A DNA stretch of 64,000 bases, from assembly GCA_958352885.1 (NCBI GenBank), contig CATWQI010000001.1, positions 310,001 to 374,000 of the forward strand. Direction: 5' to 3'. Numbering within the stretch: the stretch's first letter is position 1; every line of letters starts with the position of its first letter. Position numbers and translations under genes: made by a program. Of this stretch, positions 18,327-29,700 are shown piece after piece. The stretch is from an uncultured Duncaniella sp. Its GTDB lineage: Bacteria > Bacteroidota > Bacteroidia > Bacteroidales > Muribaculaceae. Below the pieces are notes generated by a model that saw only the letters and a list, made by a program, of their open reading frames with translations, was not told where the DNA came from and made no database searches.

Positions 18327-20072
18327 TCAGAAGGGATATGTGCCGGCGGCAGCCCCGTTCATGATACCGGTGATTGCATAAGCGTTCTTTGCAGCACCGT
18401 TTGTACGGAGAATGTCACCGCCTGTCTCCCAGTAGAAGGGCACGCAGCCATTGTTTTTGGCAGCCTTGGTGACGCATTCGTTCCAGTCCGCACGGCTTGC
18501 CTCATGTTTCGCCATGTCAATTTCAGGATAATCGCTTACGGAACGTATAGAGCTTCCGTATTCACCAAGGATGGCAGGAATACCCTGGGAAACCCAATAT
18601 TCGCTGATTTTCTTGAACTGGTTGTCGACATAGGTCTCATCGCCCCATGTGCAGTTGCGGTCAGAACCATTGACGAAGTTCGCAGCGCCCCAGTATAGTT
18701 TGACGAGCGAACTGGCGCCCCAGGCACCATCATAGTCCATGATAGTAAAATCAGACGGGTCATAGAAGTGCACCTCTACAAGAGCTCGCCCTTCTATGGG
18801 GTCAACGGGAAGATGATAATATCCATCAACCGCACGGTCAATATTTGTAATTGGAGCCTGATGAACGAGGCAACGGGTGGTGTTGTTGCCACCGGTGGCA
18901 CGCACCGCATCAACGAATGTCTGCTGATATGCCATGATGGCATCCACGGACTGATTGTTGACACCGTCCTGGTTCTGATAACCCGGTTCGTTCATACCTG
19001 CGAAAAGGAGATGCTGATCATAGTGGTTGAGCTTGTTTGCTATCTGTGTCCAATAGTCACGCTGCTTCTTGTCGATAGCGGCATCATAACCATTTACACA
19101 AGACTCTTCCAACCAACCGCCGTCCCAGTGGATGTTAAGGATGGCATACATATCGTTTGCCACAATCCATCCTATAACCTCGTCGACACGTGAGAGCCAT
19201 GCAGGGTCGATTGTATTGTTATCCGCATCGGTAACATGGCTGTCCCATGCACATGGTACACGCACAGCATTGAAACCGAGAGCCTTCAGACCCTTGATGT
19301 AGTCCTCGTTAACCACAGGATTGCCCCATCCGGTTTCGCCACCAGGCACCTCCATGGTGTTGCCGATATTGATACCTGCCACCATCTTCTTTGCAAGAGC
19401 TTTGGCATCGTCGCTCATATCGGTAGAAGGCGCAGCCTTATCCTGGGAAACAGCGATGGAAGCAGATATAGAATTATCTTTCACAAGGGTGATTACAATC
19501 TCGCCCGAACGTGCGTCGGCGGTGAGATTCGGACCGTAGGTGTACTCAATAGTGTTCTCTGTCAGCGAACGCGCTGTAACCTCCGAAAGCCAGGATGGAG
19601 CTTCAATAGTTACATCACCGGTTGCGCTGTAATTAATCACTACTGAGCCTCCGGTTGATTCGAGCTGAGCTGAGGGAACAGCTCCGGTTATTATCACTGT
19701 CTCAGTGGCAAACTGAGTGACAGGTATGACTGACTTCTCAGTACCGCATACCACATTTATATTACCGGTACGAGGTTCGTATCCGGGGTTCGCATCGGCC
19801 ACCACCTCAATTTCATAAAGTGCTTTCGCACCTTCTTTTGGAAGTACCTGACCGAGGTGAATCCAGTCAGCGTCAGCTGTGACAGAAGGAGTCTCCGGAG
19901 CCTTGACAACCAAAATCTGAGAAGTGGTTCCTGCAAGGGCCATAGAGGACTTGCTTACTTCCAGTTTTGTGGCCTCGCTCCATGATGGCTTATCATCGTC
20001 ATCACTGCAGGCAGTGAATGACACTCCGGCAAACAATGCCGCGGTAAGAAATAAGGCTTTGAACTTATTCAT
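18327..20072 (-). CDS. GH5 endo-beta-glucanase/xyloglucanase lipoprotein with BACON domains
   Basis: A 581-residue lipoprotein (signal ending FTAC) placed on the cell surface. Residues about 30-125 and 130-215 are BACON-like beta-sandwich spacers. The catalytic (beta/alpha)8 domain (about 225-580) begins MVAGINIGNTMEVPGGETGWGNP, as in GH5 cellulases. The acid/base is Glu362 in AGMNEPGYQ and the nucleophile is Glu504 in ILGEYGSS. In characterised xyloglucan loci a BACON-GH5 of this layout makes the first cut in the backbone outside the cell. The flanking alpha-xylosidase, beta-galactosidase and beta-glucosidase genes fit that role. Last gene of the minus arm. Confidence 0.88.
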   Translation of the reverse strand: MNKFKALFLTAALFAGVSFTACSDDDDKPSWSEATKLEVSKSSMALAGTTSQILVVKAPETPSVTADADWIHLGQVLPKEGAKALYEIEVVADANPGYEPRTGNINVVCGTEKSVIPVTQFATETVIITGAVPSAQLESTGGSVVINYSATGDVTIEAPSWLSEVTARSLTENTIEYTYGPNLTADARSGEIVITLVKDNSISASIAVSQDKAAPSTDMSDDAKALAKKMVAGINIGNTMEVPGGETGWGNPVVNEDYIKGLKALGFNAVRVPCAWDSHVTDADNNTIDPAWLSRVDEVIGWIVANDMYAILNIHWDGGWLEESCVNGYDAAIDKKQRDYWTQIANKLNHYDQHLLFAGMNEPGYQNQDGVNNQSVDAIMAYQQTFVDAVRATGGNNTTRCLVHQAPITNIDRAVDGYYHLPVDPIEGRALVEVHFYDPSDFTIMDYDGAWGASSLVKLYWGAANFVNGSDRNCTWGDETYVDNQFKKISEYWVSQGIPAILGEYGSSIRSVSDYPEIDMAKHEASRADWNECVTKAAKNNGCVPFYWETGGDILRTNGAAKNAYAITGIMNGAAAGTYPF

Positions 20073-20228
20073 TGATTAGTTACTCTTTCAATTTTAAATA
20101 GTAAGTATTTTCCACAAAGCATTTTTCTGAGAATTAATTCACACTTCCGGCGGATTATTTCCGGTGGGAAACTTCGCCGGAAGCATGAATTGATATCTCA
20201 AGAGTGTAGCTTGTAACTCATTGATTGA

Positions 20229-22835
20229 TTATTTGCCAAGGAATACAACTTTGCCGTTATCGAGAACAATTGATTCAATCTTTGCCGATACGGCATCCAC
20301 ATCCTGGAGGTCAGCTGACATACCCTGGATGTCTATGCACCATACCACTGCGCCTTCACACAGTCCGGGTGCATCCCATGCCACTGTATATGTGCCGTCG
20401 CCATTGACTGCCACTGTCTTGTCACCCCAAGTAGAGGGATCCCATGAGGCAGCTGCATAAGAGAGAGCCGCATTGTAGCTCTTGCCGGCTGCAGCACCGT
20501 TGATTCCTGATACAGAGAATGTAATCTCAAGTTTCTCCGAGAAGTTTACTTTGCTCAGGTCAATCGGACTATCGGCCTTGGTGTCGCCAAACTCATTGTA
20601 AAGCTCGATACGATAGTTGCCATTGTTCTCAAGGTCGCCGGCAGCAAGTTTAGAGTTATCAAAGGTTTCTTTTGAAGTACCCTGTCCGCGGAATACAACC
20701 GCACCGTTGTCAAGGACTATCGAAACGATATTGGCTGTAACCTTGTTCACATCGGCGAGGTCAGCGCTAAGACCGTCAATATCAATACACCATACCACGG
20801 ATCCGATACATTCGGCAGATGGAACCCATGAGAGAGTGTAAGTGCCGTCACCGTTGACAGTCACCTGGCTTGCTTCTCCCCAAGTAGAAGGATCCCATGA
20901 GGCAGCTGCAAAGCTCAGCCCTGCAGTGTAGTCCTTACCTACTGCCGCACCGTTGATGCCATCGAGGGTGAAAGTGACATCAATTTTCTTAGAGAAGTTA
21001 ACGAGTGAGAGGTCGATAGGCATTGTATTTTTAGTGTTGCCAAACTCATTGTAAATCTCGATACGGTATTTGCCATTGTTCTCAAGGTCACCGGTGGCAA
21101 TCTTTGAATTGTCAATGGTTGAGAATACGGCGGGTGTTTCCTGCTCGAGATTCTTTCCTACGAATTCAACAGCGTTGTCATCAAGAGATATTGAAAGGAT
21201 TTCGCACTTCAGACCACTCTTGTCATCACCGATAGCAGCTCCAAGGCCTTCGATGTCGATACACCATACCACGGCTCCGATACAGTGACCGGTGGCATTC
21301 CATGAGAGAGTGTATACTCCGTCACCATGGACATCCACCTTGCTGGACTCGCCCCAGGTAGAAACACTCCAGTCGGCAGATGCGTAGCTGAGACCGGCTG
21401 AATATGTACCGGAAGCAGCCGCGCCGGTCAGACCGCTGATACGGAACACAACCTGCATATTCTTTGAGAAGTCAACAAGTGCTGTATTGAGAGGCGGATT
21501 ATTACCGGTTAAACCATACTCGTTATAAATCTCAATACGGATTCTTCCGTTCTCCTCAAGATCGCCAAACGCAATCTTCGCATTATCAATCTTAGGAGCC
21601 CGGTAAGGAGCCTTGCGTATAGGACGGACTGCGAGACCGATATGGCGTGAAGCCTGATCAGCTGTGATACCGTCCTTGATAACCATCATTTTGGCATAGT
21701 CAGCGTGGTTTGAAGCCACATCACCAGTCCAATAACCTCCGTTTGCGCTCACAGATTCTCCGTCACGCGAACCTGCCACCGGAAGAATAATGCTGTTGCC
21801 GGTGAGGCGTGAGGTCACTTTCGCTACTTCTACACCATCAACAGTGGTCATTTCAACATCAGAATTGGAGAGAAGAGTATTCCAGTCAGCCTCGGTAGGG
21901 ATAAGACCCGCACCCGCAGCCTTGGCGATATCGGCATCAGTGCCCGAAATAGCCGTTGTGGCATAGTCAGCCACATTATCGGAATGATTGATACCTGTGG
22001 CATCACCAAAGCCATAGAGACCGCCAACTTCAGCCGGATTCTCAGCACCGATATTGCATGTAGCCCAGTCATAAGGAAGACCCATGTCGACGTAAAGCTC
22101 CGACTCCTCGTTCTCAGGATCGTAGAAAGACGCCATAGTCACACTCTTGACATTCTCATCAACTACGAGCTTCTCGTTGAGCACCATATAAGCGGCATAA
22201 TAATAGGTGGCATTAGGCACAAGCCCGGTAGCAACCACTGTATAGGAGTTGGAAGTTTCCGCAGAGGGGAGCTTCACACCGTCGGCAATTGCTTCAGGAG
22301 TGGCAGTTATGATGATACCATGCTCCATACCGCCTTCGAGAAGGTCATTGACACCGTTGAGGGTAGCTCCGAGATTAACGGATGTCGCTGCTACAGACGC
22401 AGGTTCGGCTGTACCCATCTGGGAATCAGTGGTAACAAATGCCTTCACTTCGCCAAACTCGGTATACTTGTTCTGAAGAGTGACGAATGTGGCATAATAA
22501 TATGTCACGCCGTCATTGAGACCGGTAAGAGTAGTGGTAACGGTATAGCCGTCCTCGCCAAGTTCACCACCACGGCGAGTACCACCGGTGAGTAGCGACT
22601 GCTCGTCAGTACCGTAAATCACGCCAACGGTATAAGCCATTGGAGACTGCGATGAGAGGTCCTTGACAGTACCGGTAATGGTTGCAGTCGTGGCAGTTGT
22701 CTCCGCATTTCCGGTGGTTACCTCAGAGATAATGTCGGAGGTATTGATGTAGTAGTTGTCATCATCGTTACAGGAGACGCTGGCAGCTCCAATCACGAGC
22801 GACATGACACCCACCAAAAACTTATTTAGTTTCAT
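20229..22835 (-). CDS. Surface glycan-binding lipoprotein with three tandem C-terminal repeats
   Basis: An 868-residue lipoprotein (signal ending SVSC). It has two fibronectin-III-like domains (about 35-125 and 130-225) with the pattern GLxxGVTYYYA. A FISUMP-type domain follows (about 235-380; LYVDMGLPYDWATCNIGAENP). Three copies of a module of about 145 residues then start near 415, 573 and 723. Each copy begins with D-N-(S/A)-K-(I/L)-A-x-G-D-L-E-x-N-G and ends with VVWCIDI(E/D/Q)G plus an Asp-rich strand. Conserved Trp residues (STWG, VVWCID) could stack on sugar. It sits between the other binding lipoprotein and GH5, the usual place of surface glycan-binding proteins in xyloglucan loci. 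Confidence 0.75.
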   Translation of the reverse strand: MKLNKFLVGVMSLVIGAASVSCNDDDNYYINTSDIISEVTTGNAETTATTATITGTVKDLSSQSPMAYTVGVIYGTDEQSLLTGGTRRGGELGEDGYTVTTTLTGLNDGVTYYYATFVTLQNKYTEFGEVKAFVTTDSQMGTAEPASVAATSVNLGATLNGVNDLLEGGMEHGIIITATPEAIADGVKLPSAETSNSYTVVATGLVPNATYYYAAYMVLNEKLVVDENVKSVTMASFYDPENEESELYVDMGLPYDWATCNIGAENPAEVGGLYGFGDATGINHSDNVADYATTAISGTDADIAKAAGAGLIPTEADWNTLLSNSDVEMTTVDGVEVAKVTSRLTGNSIILPVAGSRDGESVSANGGYWTGDVASNHADYAKMMVIKDGITADQASRHIGLAVRPIRKAPYRAPKIDNAKIAFGDLEENGRIRIEIYNEYGLTGNNPPLNTALVDFSKNMQVVFRISGLTGAAASGTYSAGLSYASADWSVSTWGESSKVDVHGDGVYTLSWNATGHCIGAVVWCIDIEGLGAAIGDDKSGLKCEILSISLDDNAVEFVGKNLEQETPAVFSTIDNSKIATGDLENNGKYRIEIYNEFGNTKNTMPIDLSLVNFSKKIDVTFTLDGINGAAVGKDYTAGLSFAAASWDPSTWGEASQVTVNGDGTYTLSWVPSAECIGSVVWCIDIDGLSADLADVNKVTANIVSIVLDNGAVVFRGQGTSKETFDNSKLAAGDLENNGNYRIELYNEFGDTKADSPIDLSKVNFSEKLEITFSVSGINGAAAGKSYNAALSYAAASWDPSTWGDKTVAVNGDGTYTVAWDAPGLCEGAVVWCIDIQGMSADLQDVDAVSAKIESIVLDNGKVVFLGK

Positions 22836-22871
22836 TATTGTGTTCTGGATTAAATCGGGTTAGAAAATTAT

Positions 22872-24743
22872 TCATTCCTCTGTCTTTACAAAAGGAGCAT
22901 TCGGAGATTCAAACACTACTGTAAAGTTAACTTCAATAGATGAAGAGCACTTGAAGTTAGATGTAGGGATAGGATTGGTGTCTGTGGTACCGTCCCATGC
23001 CCAACCATTGAGAATAGTGCGGCGTGCTGAAGTGAACCCGGCACTATTGTTGTCAACATCATATGAGAATACGCTCTGGTCGGGGATAGAAAGCTTGTTT
23101 CCGTCTACGCTGACGTAATTGATGATGATGTCGCAGTTAGGATGCTTGTCGGTGAGCTTTTCAGCCTCTACATAGTAACCCATGTGTCCGGCATTGCTAA
23201 AGTCAGCATTTACAGTGATTGAGTATGTCTTGCCATCCTCGACCTTCAGATATCCCTGCTCCTCGGATGTGTAGATATCCGGAGTCCATGCTTCCGCATC
23301 AAAGATGTGAACCTGAGCCTTATATGTCTCGGCAGGAGCGGCGCCACCGAAGAGAGCCACATAGTGGTATGCGAGATACTGGTAAGCCTTGCCGGAGAAG
23401 TCGGTCTGCTTGTAGCCAATCCACATATCCATAATCTTTCCGTCCTCTATTGTGACATCAAGGATTTCAAAATCAGAACCTACACCGTAAGGCACACCGT
23501 CGGTCAGCTGTGACCCGCCAAGTGATTTGTCAAGGGTCATGAGACCGTTCTGTGAAACTGTGAATTTGCCTTCTACGCTCTCTCCGTCACCATAACCGGC
23601 AACATAAGACGAACCGTCAAATTTGAGAGTATAGCTCTCAAGTTCATCAAGGCTGCCACCCTTATTCTGACGCTGCTTTTTAGCAAGGTCAAAGTAGTCA
23701 TAGGTATCGTCAGAGGAGAGGACGTATGAAGCATAGAGATTCTGATAGTTGAATATGGTAAACCATCCTTCGGGCAGACCTACCTCAACCGGCTCTTCCC
23801 AGTTGTTTCGGTAATCCTGCGACATGAAGTTGAGACACACAGAAGTGTTGCCGTCACCCGTGGTGCAGAGAAGCTGAAGGAAATCCTCGGATGCATAAAT
23901 GATGTCGAAGCTGTAACAGTTTGCCACGCGTGAATCAATGGGATAGAAACTGAGACCTGAGAGAGTGAGTTTGTGATTCTCGGCATCAATCATATACTTG
24001 CCTGTCTTCTCACCTTCGAATTTGTTGACGGTGGTAATGTTCGCACCGCCGTCGAGGTCGAATGTGAATGTACCGTAATCGTCAGCAGTACACATCCATG
24101 TGTTGCCGGCATAGTCAGCCGTCCAGTACCACACGGCACCATCGGAGTTAACAGGGAAGTTCGTGTCAATAGCAGTTGTCGGATCCCAGGGATTCGCATC
24201 AAAATAGTTTTCACCATTTGCATTGTGAAGCATGTCCCATGTATAGCCTGTATTGAAAAAGAAAATCGGAGACTTGAAGGGCGAGTAGGTCTTGCCTTCG
24301 GCATCAATGTCAAGGAGCCATGTCTTTGACTTTCCGGCGCCACCGGCAATCATAGTCCAGAGTTCGTCCTGGATGAACTCGTCACACATCTGGTCAAGTG
24401 TGAACTTATATGGCTCACTCCATACCATACCGCCACGGGTATTTACACCGAATTTCACTTCATACTCACCCGCAAAGGGGATTTTGAGGTCGTGGGTCAC
24501 AGCAGTAGTGTTGCCCTGGGGATGTTCCCATGCCACGGTATACTGTGACGGCATGAGACTCTTCAGATGTATAATATTCGGGTTCTCGGCATCCGGCTGA
24601 ACGCTGAACGCTATACCCTCCACGAGGTCCTCGCTGGCAATATCAGCAGCCGGAAGGTCGTGGTCATCAGGTGTACATGAGGCGAAAACAGTCAACATCG
24701 CGCATGCAACCAGATTAATGAAAGATTTTAATTGCTTTTTCAT
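22872..24743 (-). CDS. Surface glycan-binding lipoprotein (PKD-like N-terminus)
   Basis: A 623-residue lipoprotein with signal ending FASC and an Asp-rich tether. Residues about 40-115 resemble a PKD/Ig domain (YTVAWEHPQG, AGEYEVKFGV, WSEPYKFTL). The rest is beta-rich with many Trp and Tyr and no catalytic motif. It lies directly after susD, where SusE/SGBP proteins are normally encoded, so it probably binds the polysaccharide at the surface and hands it to the SusCD pair. Specificity is inferred from context only. A 273-bp untranslated gap separates it from susD. Confidence 0.7.
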   Translation of the reverse strand: MKKQLKSFINLVACAMLTVFASCTPDDHDLPAADIASEDLVEGIAFSVQPDAENPNIIHLKSLMPSQYTVAWEHPQGNTTAVTHDLKIPFAGEYEVKFGVNTRGGMVWSEPYKFTLDQMCDEFIQDELWTMIAGGAGKSKTWLLDIDAEGKTYSPFKSPIFFFNTGYTWDMLHNANGENYFDANPWDPTTAIDTNFPVNSDGAVWYWTADYAGNTWMCTADDYGTFTFDLDGGANITTVNKFEGEKTGKYMIDAENHKLTLSGLSFYPIDSRVANCYSFDIIYASEDFLQLLCTTGDGNTSVCLNFMSQDYRNNWEEPVEVGLPEGWFTIFNYQNLYASYVLSSDDTYDYFDLAKKQRQNKGGSLDELESYTLKFDGSSYVAGYGDGESVEGKFTVSQNGLMTLDKSLGGSQLTDGVPYGVGSDFEILDVTIEDGKIMDMWIGYKQTDFSGKAYQYLAYHYVALFGGAAPAETYKAQVHIFDAEAWTPDIYTSEEQGYLKVEDGKTYSITVNADFSNAGHMGYYVEAEKLTDKHPNCDIIINYVSVDGNKLSIPDQSVFSYDVDNNSAGFTSARRTILNGWAWDGTTDTNPIPTSNFKCSSSIEVNFTVVFESPNAPFVKTEE

Positions 24744-25016
24744 TGTAAATCCTTAAGAGAGATTTTTTTGATAGTTGGTTTATGAATTTGGAATTTTGTG
24801 GTAAACTTGTCTTTTCTATAAGTCAGATGACAAGGCAGTCAGGAAGGTAATGATGTTTTTCAAAATACCTGTGTGTACAGTCAGTTCAGCGTATAGGTTA
24901 TTCGGCTGTATATTGTAACGCAGATATTATTTGAAAATTGCCTGTCACATTGCTATTTAACTTTTTATAAGCAGTTTTCACAAGTCAAAATTCCCAATCA
25001 TTGCCAAGACCGGATT

Positions 25017-26684
25017 TTACCAGCCCGGATTTTGCTTGAGGACACCGTTTGACAAGGTAATCTGGTCAAGAGGAATCTGGCTCAAGCCTTTGGTTGCAAC
25101 GATTTTATCACGCTTGTATGTCACGAGGACCTCAAGACCGCCATTCTCGACAGTGCCTGCAGACGCACAGATTGCATCGGCAGCAACGTCAATACCCTGA
25201 CGAAGCAAATCCCAGTAACGTATGCCCTCGAATGCGAGTTCACGAGCACGCTCAGCCATGATGGTCTGCTGGTTAACAGCTACGTCCGAGAGACCGGCAC
25301 GACTACGAATCTGGTGCATATAGGAAACCGCATTGGGGGAGCCGAGCTCGGCTGCCATCAGAAGCACGTCAGCATAGCGTACAATCACCCATGGCTGCGG
25401 GTTACATTCCTGGAAGCCGGCTGTACCGTCAGCATTGGTACCGGGAGCGCCGTTGCCGTAGCACAGAGGAGAGTACTTCTTGACTGTGTAGCCTGTATAT
25501 TCACGCCAGTCCTTGTAAGCTGCGTCAAAGTCCTCAAGAGCAGTAACACCTTCGCCTGCCATGTCAATCACGGATGCCGAACGACGGAGGTCATTCGCAG
25601 GGAACTGGTTCAAGAATGAAGGACATACAGTGCAGGCACCCCAACCCTTGCCATAAGGAGAAGCGTTGAGTTTACGCATACCCATCATGACTTGCCAACG
25701 GTTTGAATCGTTGTTTCCATCATAATCCTGTGTTGGAGTGAATTTCTGGGCAAGGAGGACTTCTTTATTGGCATCGCCGGCATAAGTAGACTCATCTGTA
25801 TTCCATCCGGTTTCGCCGGGTATAGGAACAAGAGAAGCGGCAGGCCAGAGATTCTTGAACTCGGGAACAAGCTCGTAATTGTTAGAAGAGATGATATCTT
25901 CGACAGCAGCGAGAGCCTCAGCCTTAGTAACTACGCCGGAAGTATTGCCTTCGACATCAGTGAAACCAGGCTCTTTGCCATAATATCCGGTATAATATAG
26001 GTATGCGCGTGCGAGGATTGCCTCGGCAGCATACTTGGTGATACGGCCATTCTCCGACTCACTGAGATTAGCTCCGGCGGGGATATTTGCCACTGCATAC
26101 TTCAAGTCCTCGAAAATAGCGGCATACACCTCAGCGGGGTCAGCCTGCTCACGATTTTCATTGACCGGCTCAAGGAACAAGGGTATGTTGCCCCACCAGC
26201 GAATCATGTCGAAATATAGAAGAGCACGCAGAGCACGAACTTCGCCCATATAGAGTGAACGCTTAGTCTCATCCTGCCACTGAATCTGCTCTTCACGGGT
26301 TATAAGCTCATTGCAGCGGTAAACACCTGCGTAATATACTTTCCAGTCCTGAGAGTAAACCTGCATATCTGAAGGTGATTCAGACAGGTCGAAATGGTCA
26401 ATGAGCTGGTAATTACGGCTGTCGCCCACACCTGCGGCACCATAGGTCTCATCGCTCATCACTGTAGAGGCAACGTAGAATCCGATACCGGGCGCGGATG
26501 AAACCTGACGCCAACCGTCGTAACATCCCACAAGAGCTCGCCAGGCATCTGCCTCGGTCTTGTAGAAGCTATCGGTGTCAGAGTCTGTCTTTGACGATAC
26601 GTCAAGGAAACTTTCGGAGCAGGATGTAAAACACAAACCAGCAGCGACACCGAATGTTAATATATTGAATTTAAACTTATTCAT
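25017..26684 (-). CDS. SusD-like xyloglucan-locus binding lipoprotein
   Basis: A 555-residue outer-membrane lipoprotein: signal ending FTSC, then SESFLDVSSKTDSDTDSFYKTEADAWRAL. The SusD helical signature is GEVRALRALLYFDMIRWWGNIPLF near residue 150, and the closing ERARELAFEGIRYWDLLRQG plus SQIPLDQI are also typical. It would cap the SusC channel encoded 33 bp upstream and bind oligosaccharides released by the GH5 enzyme. Confidence 0.94.
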   Translation of the reverse strand: MNKFKFNILTFGVAAGLCFTSCSESFLDVSSKTDSDTDSFYKTEADAWRALVGCYDGWRQVSSAPGIGFYVASTVMSDETYGAAGVGDSRNYQLIDHFDLSESPSDMQVYSQDWKVYYAGVYRCNELITREEQIQWQDETKRSLYMGEVRALRALLYFDMIRWWGNIPLFLEPVNENREQADPAEVYAAIFEDLKYAVANIPAGANLSESENGRITKYAAEAILARAYLYYTGYYGKEPGFTDVEGNTSGVVTKAEALAAVEDIISSNNYELVPEFKNLWPAASLVPIPGETGWNTDESTYAGDANKEVLLAQKFTPTQDYDGNNDSNRWQVMMGMRKLNASPYGKGWGACTVCPSFLNQFPANDLRRSASVIDMAGEGVTALEDFDAAYKDWREYTGYTVKKYSPLCYGNGAPGTNADGTAGFQECNPQPWVIVRYADVLLMAAELGSPNAVSYMHQIRSRAGLSDVAVNQQTIMAERARELAFEGIRYWDLLRQGIDVAADAICASAGTVENGGLEVLVTYKRDKIVATKGLSQIPLDQITLSNGVLKQNPGW

Positions 26685-26717
26685 TTGAAATCTAAACTTT
26701 AGATGGGTTTATGTAGA

Positions 26718-29700
26718 TTAGAATGCGAGGTTAACACCAAACAGGAATGTACGGGGACGAGGATAGTAACCTACGTCAATACCTGACACCCATGAAGCAG
26801 TACCGTAACCGATTTCGGGGTCCATACCGTCATACTTGGTAAAAGTGAGAAGGTTCTGCGCCTGGAAATAGAGACGGGCATTGCTGCACCATTTCTGATT
26901 GATGAGGGGAGCAAAGTTGTAGCCGATGGTAAGGTTGGAGATGCGAAGGAAATCACCGTCCTGGATATAAAGGTCAGATATCTGCCAGTTGCCATTGTCC
27001 ATTGTGGTCACGCGGGGTATCTTATTGGAAGTGCCTTCGCCTGTCCAACGGTCAAGGATACGTGTAGTGTAGTTTGCCTTGAAGTTGTCAGGACCACGAT
27101 AGCTCTGGAGGATATCGAAGCCAGCAGCACCATTGGCAGTGATGCCGAGGTCGAAGTTCTTGTAATAGAGATTGATGTTGAAACCATATGTGAACTTAGG
27201 CATACCGTTGCCAAGATTTACCTTGTCGTTCGAGTCAATCATACCGTCATGGTTAACGTCAACGAAGATTACATCACCGGGCTGAACATTCTCCTGAAGA
27301 ATGCCGTTGCCGGCTGCCACCCAGTCATTAATCTGCTGCTGGTTCTGGAAGATACCGGCAGTCTTGTAGCCCCAGAAGTAACCGATGGGTTTCCCATTCT
27401 CAGCGCGGTAGCATTCCAGCGAGTTGTTGAAAATCATACCGGTCTCACCGTGTATGATGCCGTCCTCGTTAAGAATCTCGCCCACCTTATTCTTATTGTA
27501 TGCACCGTTGACGCTTACGCTATATGAGAAGTCTCTGCCGATTACATCGTTCCATGCCAAACCGAGCTCCACACCTGTGTTCTTTACATTACCGCCATTG
27601 ATGAACGGAGCGTCAGTACCTGCGGTGGCAAGCACAGGAGCCTTCACCAGCCAGTCCTTGTTAGTCTTCTGGTACCAGTCGAAGTTGATGGCAAGACGAC
27701 TGTTGAAGAGGCGTGCGTCAAATCCGAAGTCAATCTGCTCGGAAGTTTCCCATGTCAAATCGAGATTACCGAGACGGGAGGGATATGCGCCCCAGTTGCT
27801 TGAAAGAATGGGAGCATAGTTTGAGAGCTGACCGTTGGGTCCCATATACTGACCGAAGAAGTAATGGGTATTGGATACCTTTATAGGTGCGAGATACTGA
27901 TAGTTGTCCACATTCTGGTTACCTACACGACCCCAGCTGCCACGAATTTTAAGGAAGTTGAGCCATGAAGCTGTTGATTCCATGAATTTCTCATTTGAGA
28001 TATTCCAGCCTGCAGAAACAGAGGGGAATGTACCGAAACGGTGACCTCTTGCGAAGCGTGAGGAACCGTCACGACGCACAGTGACATTAATCATATATTT
28101 CTCCTGCCAGTTCCAGCCGAGACGACCGAAGTAGCTGACAGAGCGGGATTCGTCATGGGGATTACCGGCTATGCTCACATTGTTTTCACCGATAGTAGAG
28201 CCTGTACCGTTGTTAATCCATGCATGATCCCAGTCATCGAAGCCCTCTTTGAGGAGTCCTTGTCCGCCTCCGAGATAGGTACCGCTGTAACGGTAGCTTT
28301 CCATACCGAGGAGCACGTTGAACGCATGTTCCTTAATGTTAAAGTCGTAAGTGGCTGTGTTGGTCCAGGTCATGCCGAGTGAATGATTCATGTTCTGGCT
28401 TACACGGGTGTACGGGTCGCTGTCAAGTGAAGAGAAATGAGAGAGAGGAGTATAGCTGCGGTATTCGCTTGAACCGTAAACGGCGCCGAAAACAGTGCGA
28501 ATCTTAAGGTTCTTGACAGGCTCAATCTGAGCGTATACGTTACCGGTGAATGTAGCGGTCTGACTACGGTTGTTGGTGTTGGTCATCATCGAGCCGTATG
28601 GGTTGCCGTCCTCGCCGTTCCAGTTGCTGTTTGTGGAATCGGCATATTTGCCGTCGTTAATCACCTGGCCATTATACGTGGGAATTTCGTCAGCATATAT
28701 AGGCTGAAGCGGAGATGTGGTGAACGCGCCGCGTAGAGTGTTGCTGTAAGGATTGCCAACGGCTACACCTGTGGTCTTGAGATACACGAAAGCAGCCTGT
28801 TCACCTACCGTTACGATTCCACCGAAAAGCTTGTGGTCGGAATTGATACGGAAGTTGTAACGGGAATAGTCGGATACATCCTTGCCACCTACTATACCTT
28901 CCTGATTGATATAGCCGAGAGAGAGTGCGTAAGTAGATGTAGCGGAGCCGCCACTCACACCTATAGTGTAGCTTTGAGTCACGGCATTGTCCTTGAACAT
29001 AGCATCCATCCAGTCTGTGTCAACCACGCCAAGGCGCTCACCGTCACCGTTTGTACGCCAGATTGAGTTCATGGAGTTCCAATCGTAGGGAGCAAGACCG
29101 CTGTTGACAGCAGCTTCATCCATGATTGTCATATACTGCTGCGCATTGAGCAGGTTTATCTTGCGTGCAGCGCTCTGCCAGCCGTAATAGCCGTCGAAAG
29201 TCACTTTGGCACGACCTTCCTTACCCTGCTTGGTTGTGATAAGCACAACGCCGTTAGAAGCCTGCGCACCATAGATAGCAGCAGAAGCGGCATCCTTAAG
29301 CACGTCGATTGACTCGATGTCGGCAGGGTTAAGAGTGGAAATGTCACCACCGATACCGTCAATAAGGTAGAGAGGTGATGCGTTACCGATAGTACCGAGA
29401 CCGCGGATGGTCACCTTCATGCCTGAACCGGGCTGACCGGACTCACTTGCGATGCTGACACCTGGAAGCTGACCCTGCATAGCCTGAAGGGGCGATGTAG
29501 TGTTGAGCTTAGCGATGTCGTCACCCTTGATTTGAGCGGTAGCACCTGTGACAAGTTTCTTCTTCTGAACGCCGTAACCGACTACGACCACTTCATCGAG
29601 AACTTCAGCATCATCAAGAAGAGCCACATCGATTTTTGAAGAGTTGACTACAATTTCACGGGTCTGGCACCCGACATAAGAAAATACGAGTGTGGCACCC

